From contig JALQBC010000006.1 in NCBI GenBank assembly GCA_023375675.1, forward strand, positions 868,001-932,000: a DNA stretch of 64,000 bases, read 5' to 3'. Position 1 is the stretch's first letter, and every line of letters starts with the position of its first letter. The position numbers were made by a program, and so were the translations under genes. Positions 46,652-57,601 of this stretch are shown piece by piece. The notes under the pieces are model-generated. The model was not told the origin of the DNA. It did not search any database and worked only from the letters and a program-made list of their open reading frames with translations. The DNA comes from Cytospora piceicola. Lineage: Eukaryota; Ascomycota; Sordariomycetes; Diaporthales; Cytosporaceae.

Positions 46652-46817
46652 ATGAGGGCGGCGTACCCGAGCGTAGCAGCTGCATCGTCAATGCTGCATG
46701 GACCAACTATGACCAAGGGTCGATCATTGGGGTATGGGTCTGCGAGGCCCGAATTGAACATGTTCAGAAGACTTTGGGTGCTGAGCAGTGGCATTGGGTA
46801 GTTAGCTGAAGTCGACA
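46652..46817 (-). pseudogene. DAHP synthase fragment (N-terminal region only)
   Basis: A 55-residue frame from ATG 46817 ends in NDRPLVIVGPCSIDDAAATLGYAAL. This closely matches the VVGPCSIHD block near the start of class I 3-deoxy-7-phosphoheptulonate synthases, the first enzyme of the shikimate pathway. It is followed by a plausible GTGAGT donor at 46651, but nothing resembling the rest of the enzyme was found in the next 2 kb. The first part (MSTSANYPMPLLSTQSLL) is not a good family match. I read it as a gene remnant left by deletion or rearrangement. The alternative is chance similarity to a short motif. Confidence 0.5.
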
Positions 46818-47077
46818 TAGAACAAGATATAGAAACAGGTACGATACCCACCAGGGGCAGCGCAGACTTGAAGCTATTTTGCCAAAATCTTCTGTCCAAG
46901 ACATGGTATGGTGATGGGGCACTCTTGGAAAAGAACTGGATACTATCATGTTGAATTTTTCGACAGATGCCAACGAAACAAGTGATAATAGTGACACTGC
47001 ATTAACTATATTCTTTTCCTGGTACCAGGCTAACGACGTGAGAGGCTGTCAGACTTGCGTCTTGGGCAATGCCTCGA

Positions 47078-48135
47078 CTAAGCGGACCAAGAGTAACCAC
47101 CAGGCTGGAGCTGTGCGTTCAGGAACCCAAGCTTGATGAGCTTCTTCTCAATAATCTCATCCTTGTGCTTCTCCAACTCCTCAACATCCCAGTTGGCGTG
47201 CAGGTGACCGCCCTTCAAGAAGTCCGCCTTGGGAGTGGTAAGGAAGACAGATAGACCACCTGTGAGAGCTGCCTTGTCCTTGGAGAAGGGCAAGAGCGGT
47301 TCTACCACCATTCCACGTCCACCCTCGGCCTCCACCATTCCGGGATGGACGGAGAAGACGCGCAACTTCGGCTGCTCTAAGTCCAGGGACTCTCCGAGCT
47401 TGATGGCAGCCAGCTTGGAGGCACTGTAGCCAGAAATTCCTGGGGCCGGGAAAGATGCGCCCAGACTGACAAGGTTGATGATGGTGCCCTCGCCACCAGT
47501 GGCTTGGATGAAGCCGCTGCTGGTGTTGAACACTCCGCGGGTGTTGACCTCCTAATCACGGCATTAGCAAGTGGATTCAAGAAGTAAGAGGATCGTAGGC
47601 ACGGTCAAGCTCACAAAGTTCTCCCACCACTTGGAAGGCTCCAGAACGCCAACGGGGCCAACATCCATGGCACCTGAGAAGTTGACCAAGACACCGACCT
47701 TGCCAAATTCGGTCAAGACCTTCTTTTAGATTGTGTCGACGTCGGTGTCAGAGGTGATATCTCCCACAAGAGGCAAGAGCTTGGCAGAGCCAACCTTCAG
47801 GTCGCCGACAATTCCCTCCAGCCTCTTCTGGTTGCGTCCGATAAGGACAATACCCCTGGCGCCACCAGCGATGAAAGACTTGGCAATCCCCTTTTTCTTA
47901 CGTTCAGCCTTCATTAATGGATTGCAACCAATGCCGTTTTGGGAAAAGGGTAATTCTGAGGACAAACTCACAAAGCCAAGACCACCTCCGGCACCTGTGA
48001 TGATGACTACCTTGCCATCGGCTCGGACCGCCGTGTTGGTGGCCGGGTCAATGGCGGTCAGACATCGCGAAAGAACTTCGATGTGAGCTTAGAGGGAATG
48101 GTGTACGCATCGGTGTCGATTTCCTGGGAAGACAT
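47078..48135 (-). pseudogene. Short-chain dehydrogenase/reductase, disrupted
   Basis: The gene would start at ATG 48135 with MSSQEIDTDAYTIPSKLTSKFF. It continues through KVVIITGAGGGLGF, the TGxxxGxG NAD(P) site. After an intron of about 110 nt (GTGAGT) comes GIAKSFIAGGARGIVLIGRN. A second intron lies near 47555-47617, and the last exon is 47554-47078 with GYSASKLA (the YxxxK active site) and SVHPGMVEAEGG. Two lesions break it: the frame shifts by one missing base between 48058 and 48066 (FFRDV to LTAIDP), and DTI is followed by TAA at 47726-47728 where CAA is expected. The second is a C-to-T change in a CpA context, as RIP would cause. The rest of the coding sequence is well preserved, so inactivation looks recent. 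Sequencing error cannot be excluded for either lesion. Confidence 0.8.
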
Positions 48136-49015
48136 GTCGGCGGTTTTGTTCTTGACGCTGGGTGTTTCTTTGGGATGTTTTTGCGAACGTCTTGGGCAGA
48201 ACAGCAAAGATAATGGGAAGGGTAATTGTTTACTTGACACTAGGAACAAGTCAGAGGCTAGAATGAATTCAAGGTATGAGGGCGAGGAATTACTGGTGAG
48301 ACGGTGTGGTGAGATGGCAGTGGATTATAGGTAGGTATCTGAGAAAACATTAAGAGATGTGAAGAAGGTGGTATGTACCTAGGTAATTAAGTATTCCCAG
48401 GGTTAAAATTAGGTCTACAACAGCCGGATACAGACTCTGATAGGAAAGCAGACTTCAAAAGTTCCAAGGGTTGAAAAGCAGAATTGCTTTCTTACAAAGC
48501 AATGTACCATTACTGCATGTTGAGTTAGCAACAGGCTGCGCCCCTGAGGCACATTTAATCCAGATATGATCCCCTCCCCTGCGTTGTGGACTGTCGTTAC
48601 TCATAACTAACATTGGCTTCAATATGGAGCGGTGGCCACCACGTAGAGATTGACAGTGAGGCTATATCGAATATTTGAGTAATCGATATAATTGGTAATA
48701 TTAGGCCCACTGGGTCACCTGACTGCCGTCTGGTCGACCTACCTAATAACTAAGTATATAATATAGGGACCTTCCGTCCCTCAGGCTGACTCACCATAAT
48801 TGTTACCTCCAATATTAAGGACCTACACCCATCTGCCCATTCAATTTTGTCTTTATTGTTCCATCTTCCTCACCATTTTATATATCGTGACCTTCGTAAA
48901 ATTACATTCAAGACCTTCCAGCTGTATTTACATGTTGTTTATTAACGTGGGGTTCGTATTTACTTCAAACATACTAACTCGTGTCCTCATGTATCCTTTG
49001 TTGTATGGCCTGGGA
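48136..49015. other. Gene-free stretch
   Basis: AT-biased in its second half (48650-48770). A TACCTAGG motif lies near 48375. No gene recognised. Confidence 0.45.
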
Positions 49016-50730
49016 TTATTCTGCGATGGTGGCCCCCCGCGCATACGCAAAATGTCCTTCTGATGGAGACCCAAATTCCGAGGGTAGTCCCCTCTCCACA
49101 TCGTCACGAGCGTGCTCAGTGACTGACACCTCAATTTCCACATCGACGATAGTTGAGCCGGCCCCGTTCCTCTGGGACCTCTTCCCGTCCAAGGTCTGAG
49201 ACTGGCTCCCTGCACTGGCCCCCTGCCTCTCTTGTAGCTCGATCATGCGCTCCTCACTGTCGCCCAGATTTGTTAAAGCATTTACCGTGGGAGGGCCTCG
49301 ACGCTGGCGCTTGTCTCTGGACAGAGATCCCTGGCCCCAGGTGCGGATGTCCCGAATGTGCTGGTTGCTATCGCTGCTCTTGCTAAATCTGACCGAGCTG
49401 AGGAAAGAAGAGGACCAAGTTGCGAGGATTTTGCTCAGGAAAGGCAACACGACGGGTAGGTTGGTCGTCACCACGGCTATAAAAGACTCCCTGATAGACC
49501 ACGACCCGGCTAGCTGGGCACCATTGATAGGGTCCTGAAATGAGAGCTATGTCAGCATTTTGTCAGGTTCCCCAACCTTGGAAGGTAGAGAGACCGGAAG
49601 GGAGAGGACGGACTGTCAGCATCAGGACGGAGCGCAGAATTGCGCATGCAACGATGAAGAGGCCGCTACTAAATATAAACATCAAGCCCATCTTCTTGAA
49701 TGGCTTGAGCATCGAACTCCAGAGCATCGGGAGCGGTATAGAGATGAGGTATAGGTCAGTAGTAACATTCATCACTAGGCTAACGATGAGGAGAAGTGGT
49801 GAGCTGGCAGGTTGGCAGACATCTAGACGGGTTTGGGTAGTCAGTGAGGTGAAACCCGTCATGGCATTTCTTGAACGAAGACCTACCTCCGGGGTCTGGG
49901 TTAATCTGCCAATTTTTATGAAAGGGGTGGCATTCAAATAGGATCGTCAAGATCAGAAACAGCCAGCTGGCACCGATCAATACAAAGCCAACTCTGACCC
50001 GAATTTTAAAACTTCGGCCAAGGCCGGTCTGGTGCAGTGGTGAACATATCAGCATTTGCCGGCACAGAATACCATAGGAATGTAGAAGCTTACCGTTAAG
50101 CGCGCATAAAGGAACAACAGCGAGAGTTTGAGTGCCCACAGCACTACCGAGTAAGACGACCAGCCGCCCAGTTGGATCTTGGAGCCTGTGACACTAGCCA
50201 AAGATTATCTTAGCCTTGTTCTTGTCAATGCGGAGTGCAAATTGATACTCACCGCATGATGTACTCGGGGCTGCTGGGAGAAAGTGATATCCGTTGGGCA
50301 TCCGTCAAGCCGTTATTGGCGAGGCCATGAACATGATGGGTTACAAGCCACGCCAAAGCCGTCTCGACGCCATGGAATATCTGAGAAACGGTATTGGTCA
50401 GCATGCTATCATTATGCTCGCCATCAGACAACATCGGCCATCGTCAAGTAAAACCCCCCTCTCCCCGTTTGTCCACTTTATTATCTTTGTGCTTTTTCCC
50501 CCGATGGATACAGGGGTTATGGATGAGGCTAAGCGGGTATCGGGACAGGTTAAACGAACCGTTCCAAGCCAAACGAAGTAGTCATCCAGCTGAAGAGCCT
50601 TAAGCCCGCCCACCGACGTCGCTCTGATATACGTCCTGAAAATAGTCATGCATGAGGCAACACCGAGGTACGTAAAAGCCTCCACGTCAAACAGCCTGGT
50701 TGCGGCAGCGGCGGCAGCGGGCGTCGACAT
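49016..50730 (-). CDS. Pth11-type fungal rhodopsin-domain integral membrane protein (no CFEM)
   Basis: Six exons, 50730-50560, 50380-50253, 50193-50094, 50028-49887, 49822-49614 and 49534-49016, join in frame to give 422 residues. The family is a seven-helix group in which Pth11 of the rice blast fungus acts as a host-surface sensor; most members are uncharacterised. Signature segments are LQLDDYFVWLGT, IFHGVETALAWLVTHHVHG, GSKIQLGGWSSYSVVLWALK, FLYARLT, FLILTILFECHPFHKNWQIN, LYLISIPLPMLWSSMLKPFK and DPINGAQLAGSWSIRESFIA. The cytosolic tail of about 140 residues is Ser/Arg/Glu-rich. No signal peptide or CFEM cysteine domain precedes the first helix. The first intron is long (179 nt); one donor is the less common GTCCGT. 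No stops or frameshifts, so it is intact although flanked by relics. Confidence 0.87.
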
Positions 50731-51886
50731 GATGTTAGGTTCCTAAAAGTAAGCTACTACCTAGGCAGTGTTCGAGTGGAGCTACCCGTTGAGAAGCTGG
50801 ATGCGATATATAAGAAAGACGGAGGGCACTCAAAAATGAAACCCGAATAGGTACAGTGGCTTACTGTACAGCACGCAACTGCTATGTTTGACAGCTGAAT
50901 CAGCCCTTGTAAAAAATACTCCAGTCCTTCTACAGAAGCAAATAAGGCCCAGGCCGCAACTATAGCTACGATAATTCTACGATAACTAACAATATATATA
51001 CCGAAAGTTAAGTCTTCTATAGAGAAATTGAGGTGCTTGAAATAGCAGCAATAATATATAAATTCTAAAGCAAAAAGGCTTAAAGCTTTATAAAGCGTTC
51101 GTTTCTACTTATTATTAATTAGTTAATTATATACTTTATATAAAATAGTTTAAGTTTAATAGCTCTTTATCTTATATTTCCATTTCTTTATATTTATAAT
51201 TATATACCTTTAATTAAATACAGTACTTAACTAATCTAAATAAGGCTTTGAGAGAATGTGTGTTAAAGAAAGTTTTAAAAAAAATGTTCAGTTAATGTAT
51301 AGATAAAATATGTTGCTATTACATTTGACTATCTTATAGTGGTTAGATTTTGTAGACTACCCTGGTTGCCCGAGGTGGATGCCTCGCTAAAAAGAAGGAC
51401 CTACCTAGATAATTACCAACTAACACACCTACCATTACCAAGCATCTTACCAAGGCTTGTTGAAATGCAACTGTGGCATCATCGTACCATATAGTGGACT
51501 GCCCCCATTGCAACTGTGATGTGTGCAGGCATGTACATATCACATTCAGGTTGGCTAATTGAGAGCCTAGATGCTTGCCACGCCCCTGGTCTCTGTTCGT
51601 CTATTGGCGATAGCACTTCGGCCCCCAAAGTCCGAGAGTTACACAGCATGAAACAAATTGGGGAAAATTATGCCCCAGGCAACCTTGTACAACGTCAGAC
51701 CATGGACTTGATTTCCTCTCGCCCGCTGGTCAAAGACAAGCTGCGCCCCTGAGGCAATGTGGAACCAGGGACAATCCTCCACAAGTTGTGGACCACCTTC
51801 AATTTCAAGGAACATTGTTATCCTATTGAGGTTGAGTAGTGGCCATCGCGTAGGAACCGACTACTTCACTTCCTCATTTGCCCAGA
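50731..51886. other. AT-rich intergenic relic
   Basis: From about 50,900 to 51,340 the sequence is strongly AT-rich (TTATATA, TTAATTAG runs) and probably marks an old mutated repeat. No ends, repeats or coding traces could be identified. The rest is ordinary. Confidence 0.45.
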
Positions 51887-53329
51887 ATGCCAATAGATTT
51901 CCACCTCAGCTCGGCAGAGAGTGCCACCAGAGCCTCCGCGGCCGCGTTTGCGCAGAATGCCCTGACGGCTGCACGTGCTAAATACCTCAAAGAGGAGGGC
52001 CAACACAAGCGGTTCCAGGCCCAAAAGCCAGTCTACGAGGCGACCGTCAAGAATGGCCTTCTCAAGAGCCAGATCGCGCCGCCTCTTGGGGGTACTGGGG
52101 GCTCGTTAGTCGAAGCCGTGATCATGGCCGAAGTAGAGAACCTCTCAGGACCCTTTGTAATCTGATAGTGAGCTGACTTAGAACAGGAGTGCTTTGCGGT
52201 CGAGCCCTCAGCGGCCCTGACCGTCCTCACAACTGGTCTGGGCGTGACTCCCCTGAATCTCGTCCAGAAGCCCGAGATGAAGCGCTTTCTCGATCCCTTC
52301 CTCACAGGTTCGGGAACCCCTCTCGCCTCCTTCGTCCTGAGCGAGCCCGGCGGCGTGGCAAACTTCCTCGAGAAGGGGGCTCCCGGCCTTCAGACCACCG
52401 CCAGGCTCGTCGACGGCGGCAAGCATTGGGAGCTCAACGGCGAGAAGATCTGGGCCATTAACTCGGCCGGCTGGGATTTTGGCGGCGCAGACCTGTCGTG
52501 CGTTGTGTGCCGTGACGTGACGGAGCCGCCTACGCCTGATAGTGACCCCAAGGACGTCGTCATGATCCTGCTCGTAACGAGGGACGACATCGATGCCAGC
52601 GGGCCCGGGGCTTTCCGGGTCCTCCGGCACGTGGAGACGGTCGGCCTCCCGTCCGTATCCGGACCGCACATCCGCTACACCAATGTGCGGGTGCCGGCTG
52701 ACAACGTCCTCTGTCCGCCAGGGCAGGGCGGCCAGATCGCCATGGCGACGTTCGACTCGAGCGGCGTGCTCGTGGCGGCCATGGCCGTAGGGTTGATGCG
52801 TAATGCGTTCGATGCCGCGCTTGCATTTGCCAAGTCTGACAACCGACGCGGCTCCGTGCCGCTGCTGGAACGACAGGCCTTTGCGGACTTGCTGTCGGGT
52901 ATCAAGATGTCGACGGAGGCGTGCCGTGCGCTCACGTGGAAGGCGGCGCATTGCCTGCTGAACGGGCCCGGGGACTACGACGCTAGACGGGAGCTGGCCA
53001 ACTCTGCGAAGGTTTACTGTAGCGAGGCGGCTGTGAAGGCCGTCACGGATGCTACCAAAGCCGTGGGCATGTAAGTCGATTCTTATTCCATATCTCGTCC
53101 CTCTCATCACTTTCTTTTCAAACGAGCTATGCTAACGAACTAACAAATCATCAGCACCGCATACGATGCTGGACAGCCCTTTGGGGACCTCCTCAAACAT
53201 GCCATGTTGCTTCCCATCGTGGACTGGGGAAATGTGGGGGGCAGAATGCGGCAGTTGCAGCAGCTAATGCTATCGCCCACGTATGACCCTTGGGTATCTA
53301 CGTTCGGGCCCACTGAGACAAGCGAATGA
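51887..53329 (+). CDS. Nitroalkane oxidase-like acyl-CoA dehydrogenase superfamily flavoenzyme
   Basis: Exons 51887-52132, 52187-53070 and 53155-53329 give 434 residues. The first intron (52133-52186) is chosen because removing it joins IMAE to ECFAVEPSAALTVL, the conserved order; unspliced reading ends in stops. Family features are PLGGTGGSLVEAVIMAE, PLASFVLSEPGGVANFLEKG, GLQTTARLVDGGKHWELNGE, GADLSCVVCRD and AMAVGLMRNAFDAALAFAKSD. The pattern is closer to Fusarium nitroalkane oxidase than to true acyl-CoA dehydrogenases. The last exon has VDWGNVGGRMRQ, where the Asp and the Arg seven residues later fit the catalytic Asp402/Arg409 pair of that enzyme. True acyl-CoA dehydrogenases use Glu. 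It would then oxidise nitroalkanes, or a related carbon acid, to aldehyde and nitrite with FAD. The substrate is inference. Confidence 0.85.
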
Positions 53330-54594
53330 TTCACTCCTAGTACAATTCGATTTGACCATTTAGAGGTATCTGATTTGCCGACTTAAGATGATCAATAGCT
53401 ACAGTATTGCTGCGGAAATTAAGGATGGCAGGTTGCTTCCATGTTCAGGATTGACTTGAGACCATCTGTTTTGGTAGTGCTCGCGACCATCGAGTGTGGT
53501 GCATCTCAATGTGATACCTGACTCTACGGAGTACCCATGTATTTATTCATCGATACCTGCCTGCCAGCATGCCCATTGACAGGTATTCGTGCAGATGAAC
53601 GGGAAAAGTAAGGCAAAGCGATTATGGTAGATAGGGACTCTCTCGGCAAACTAGTTCAATGCGATTAATGCCAATAGACAGAAGACAAAGCGGTGAAACT
53701 AGGTGAAGGAGGGAAGGGAAGGGAGGATGCCGCGAGCCTGTGCCTCTGGGATCCTACGGACGTAGTACCACCCCGCATACATCGGAGCGCCGCTTGAACC
53801 TGCTCAGCCTGCAGATGCTAATGCACACCGACAAATAGGTATACTACCTAGGCAATGCCTATAAGCGGGAGGTGGGTGGTAATACGTGAGAAGAACTGCG
53901 GGGTTGTCTATGCCTTCCGTTAGGAAGGTTGTTGTTTGTTTTACAAGGCGGGCGAGCATATAGAAAGCTGTGCCCTTGAGATCTGTGCTACCTATTTTCA
54001 ACTCTGATTAGCTCTGAATTACAATTATACTGATTAGCTATAGCACCCGTCTAAAGGATCTGATTAGCTGCTGGAAGCTGTGTTTTTAGCTGTTAAACGG
54101 CTAAGAGAACTAAAGATTATAAGGCCTTTTAATACCTACTAAAAGGTTTATAGTCACTTTAAGGCTTACAATAAGGCTTACGATAAGGCTTATAATAAAG
54201 GAAGACTTTAAGTTCGAATTCACATACACGCTTAAGTTCTAATCTAATATAATAAAACTTATTTAAATCTTTAAAACTTTAGAAAAAAGGGCTATTAAAC
54301 GGTATATTGTATTAAATTGTAGCCTTTAAGGTATGTTTACTATTAAAGCTGATAGTTTTAACTCCTTAGGTTTCTTAGGTTCCTTAGATTCTTAACCTAA
54401 ACCCTAGCCCTTCCTTCTTGTTATCTCTACCGAAGGCTTATATAAGCACTTAGATTGGAACTGAGTAAGTAGGTAAGTAAGTATATAAGTAGCTGAGTAA
54501 ATTAGCTAATAAGTAAGTCTGCTAGTAAATAAGTATATAAGATAGCTACTAATTTAACTAGAAATAAGTTAGCTAGTAAGCTAGTAAGTAAGCT

Positions 54595-54683
<89 letters not shown>

Positions 54684-55897
54684 TTATGTTAGCTAATAAG
54701 TTGGTTAGTTAATAAATTGGTTAGTTAATAAATAAGTAAGTATTTCGCCGCTTAAAGCTACAGAGGATACTCTATCGTATCTAGAGCAGCCTAAGCGGCG
54801 TATCTAGTTATTCAGTTTCCGATCCTCCCTAACGGAAGGCCTTCTCGGCAGGCAGTCCTACCGCCGCTCCCCAGTGTATAGTCCTTTCTCTATAGTATAA
54901 TCTAATAATCCTGCTGAAAAGGAGTTTATGTAACAATATGCGGCTTAACTAGGCGGGTTCTATAGCAACCTTTGGCCAATCGTTGTGAATTGGTTACTCC
55001 TCGTGAATTAACTATGTAGGCGGAGACGTACGAACGAATTTACTCTTTAGACGAAAACGATAAAACAGCCCCCGATTTTCATTCAGGCATGTATCCGATA
55101 ATACCTCCCCACCGCCGACTGACGGCTGACGGATCCCAGCCAACTGATGCCGCAATCCTTGCACCATCCAGAGACGCACATACACACCTACATGCTTGCA
55201 TTGCGGGGGGGGGGGGGGGTCGCAACGCCAAGGACAAATGATCACGCGCAAGCGCCGCAGTGACAAAAATCTTGTTTCGGTATGTTATTCACAGCCTTTG
55301 GAACTTCTGCCTAGGGAGTGGGTGGGTCGCTCGTTGAATTTGCTGATCTGCAGTAATACTTTCCCTATAAGCAGACAATAATCGCCCGCGCCCCTATCAC
55401 GGAACTACCAGCCCAAATAGCGCTAAACGTCGGGAAGAAACTACCTAAGTAATTAGGGTGTACAGGTTGTATCTGTGTTTTGTGGCGTTCTCTGTTCGAT
55501 GGTACTGTCGATGATTTGCCGAAAGGGAAGAAGACTGGGCTGTTGCGAGATAATCCGAGAGGTGATGTCGATCCTTTGGGGGGGGGGGGCAGACGGCGCA
55601 TACTCCTGAGTCCTGGCTTACCTTTCTGAGAGATACTTCACTTACAAGACAATCGACAACGTTGAATAATACACAAAAAAACCCTCTGCTACGGCCGTCG
55701 GCTGAGCCCACCTGGTATAAAACCCAGCGATCTATGCTTTGACTCAAGTCCGATTTATTTAGACTTAAAAGCCCGAACCACGCCGAGTGGCGTTACGTGT
55801 TAGATAAATAGTCTATCACACAGTGTGCTCAAGTGCTAAGTGTCTACAATTCTATGTCGCGATTCCTTCCCGTCACACTTCCACATCACGATATATA
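53330..55897. other. Gene-free, partly AT-rich stretch with (TAAG)n satellite
   Basis: From about 54,000 to 54,760 the sequence is AT-rich and repetitive, with many GTAA/TTAG units and a long TAAG microsatellite. Palindrome-like CCGCTTAAG / CTTAGGCGG segments occur near 54745-54800. A 15-bp G run lies near 55205-55219 and another near 55577-55586. No gene recognised. It separates the oxidase-like and dioxygenase-like genes. Confidence 0.5.
54596..54682. repeat. (TAAG)n microsatellite, about 21 units
   Basis: About 87 bp of uninterrupted TAAG tetranucleotide, with diverged TAAG/TTAG units extending on both sides from about 54,460 to 54,745. Confidence 0.9.
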
Positions 55898-57601
55898 ATG
55901 GAGTATCCGAGTTTTGTTTCCTTTTCCTTGGCCACTCTGCTTATCATCGCTGCACTCCGATCCTGGAGATCCCCAGGCTCGTTTTGCTCCTGTCTCTACA
56001 AGCGGATGCGGGTCCTCTTTCAGCGTAGCTCTTCAAATAAAGATGCTTTGGACGGTACAGCAATCCAGCAGCGAGTTCGTGCCTGGTCTAATCGCAACGA
56101 GACCGCATCGCTTCTCATCGATCTAATTGACAAAGATGGTGCAGGGGCATGGCCGCCTCGTGCGAACCATGATTACAACACTTGGCCGGCCCCTCTGCGA
56201 GGCTACTCGGTGGTATACCACAATCTCGAACACTTGTTGTCGACTGACTCGCCGTCCCTCGACGAGCAGGTCAACCGTTCACGCATCGACAGCTTCCGCA
56301 CAGAGTTTCAGAAGCAACTTCGCGACAACGTGCATCTGGACCAGGTGCGTTCGTGGCTAAGAATAGTCGAGGCGGAGAATTGGGATGTTCTCCCGCGCGA
56401 TACGCTCAATGCCTTTTGGTGCTGTGTGGCCATGTGCCGCCATGCCTATCGGTATTTCTGTCCCATCACTGTTTCTCTAGAGCAACATCCAGCTTCCAAG
56501 TCTCTTCTCGTCTGCATAATACTGAACGCATTCTCGATGGCAGATGGGGCACCATTCCCGTGGTAGTTCATGCGCAGCTTGAGCGATATCTTGATCTGCC
56601 CATAGAACTCGTCGAGCCGTGGGATCCACTGCAGCGGCACTTTGGATGTAAATCACAGAGCGGCAATATCACATCCAACGTACTTCTCAACGTCGATGCT
56701 GAAGGTCGATATATGTACACAGCCAACGCAGCCCTTTCCCATATATTGACGTCTGAAGAAAACTTCTTGCGTATCATGGTCGAGGTCGAAACTCATGTAG
56801 GTTCTATTTGCACTTTTATCTCCTCTGTAAAACCCAAACAGCTAGGGTCTGTCATACAAGTCTAACAACAGCTTCGGCCCTTCTCAGTCTCTGCTACTGT
56901 ACCATGATGCTATACTCGCCATTATTGCCTTCGAGACAGGTCAGACAGCCTCCTGTGCCGTACACGTAACCCGCATCGCCAAGCAAGTAGAGCCCATCCT
57001 GTCCCAGTACTACGACCGCCTACACGACAAGAAGATCGCCAGGGAGTATTGGCTGTCGTACGTGCAGGGCATCCACGCCTGGGGCCTCAACAGTATCACT
57101 TCCACGTCGGGCGAAATGACCAAACATGACGGCCTGTCCGGTAACCAGCTTCTCGCATTCCAAGTACTCGACGCCTTCATCGGCCTCGAGCCCTATCTTT
57201 CGGCCACGGATCTGGAAAGATCGATTCCCCTGCGCCAGCGCCGTCTCTGCCAAGCCTTCGAGAGGCACTGTTTCCGCCACCGGCTGGGCGAGCTCGGCGA
57301 CGGGACGAGCGAGGACGAAAGGGCCATCCATACCGCGTTCGGCGATATAGTCAGAAGGCTGAGGGTACGTACCGACCATCGGGATTTCGAAACGGCCCGC
57401 CTCGGAGCCTTGTGCTGACGAATCGATCCTTTGTAGGTGTTCCGAGCGGCTCACCGCAAGCGCGGTCATGAGTACCTGTCACAGCGGGCCCCAGAGAGGG
57501 TTCCGATGACGGCCGGTAAGGGGGTGCTCGAGCCCACGATGGATGAAAGCCTGAAGATTCTAGATAAGTTCATGGTTGGGAGGCTAGGGCAGACGGTCTG
57601 A
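55898..57601 (+). CDS. Indoleamine 2,3-dioxygenase-family protein with N-terminal membrane segment
   Basis: Exons 55898-56451, 56544-56796, 56888-57364 and 57437-57601 give 482 residues; all phases agree. The family opens the indole ring of tryptophan with a haem to N-formylkynurenine. Matching blocks are ENWDVLPRDTLNAFW, then CRHAYR-WGTIPVVVHAQLERY across the first splice, LVEPWDPLQRHFG, SGNITSNVLLNVD, LLYHDAILAIIAFETGQ, YWLSYVQGIHAWGL, KHDGLSGNQLLAFQVLDAF, and VFRAAHRKRGHEYL. The His in RAAHR fits the proximal haem ligand (His346 of human IDO1). It ends with APERVPMTAGKGVLEP. Residues 8-25 (SFSLATLLIIAALRSW region) are hydrophobic, a likely signal anchor that cytosolic IDOs lack. The ATG at 55898 is chosen because the open frame upstream has only a GTG. 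Activity on tryptophan is not certain; fungal IDO paralogues differ widely. Confidence 0.85.

Noticed and set aside
52133..52165. Reading the nitroalkane-oxidase-like exon 1 through to the stop near 52165
   Set aside because: The added residues do not match the family, and removing 52133-52186 restores a contiguous family alignment.
54391..54410. Telomere-like TAACCTAAACCCTAGCCC
   Set aside because: Only one or two degenerate units; no array, so not evidence for an internal telomere.
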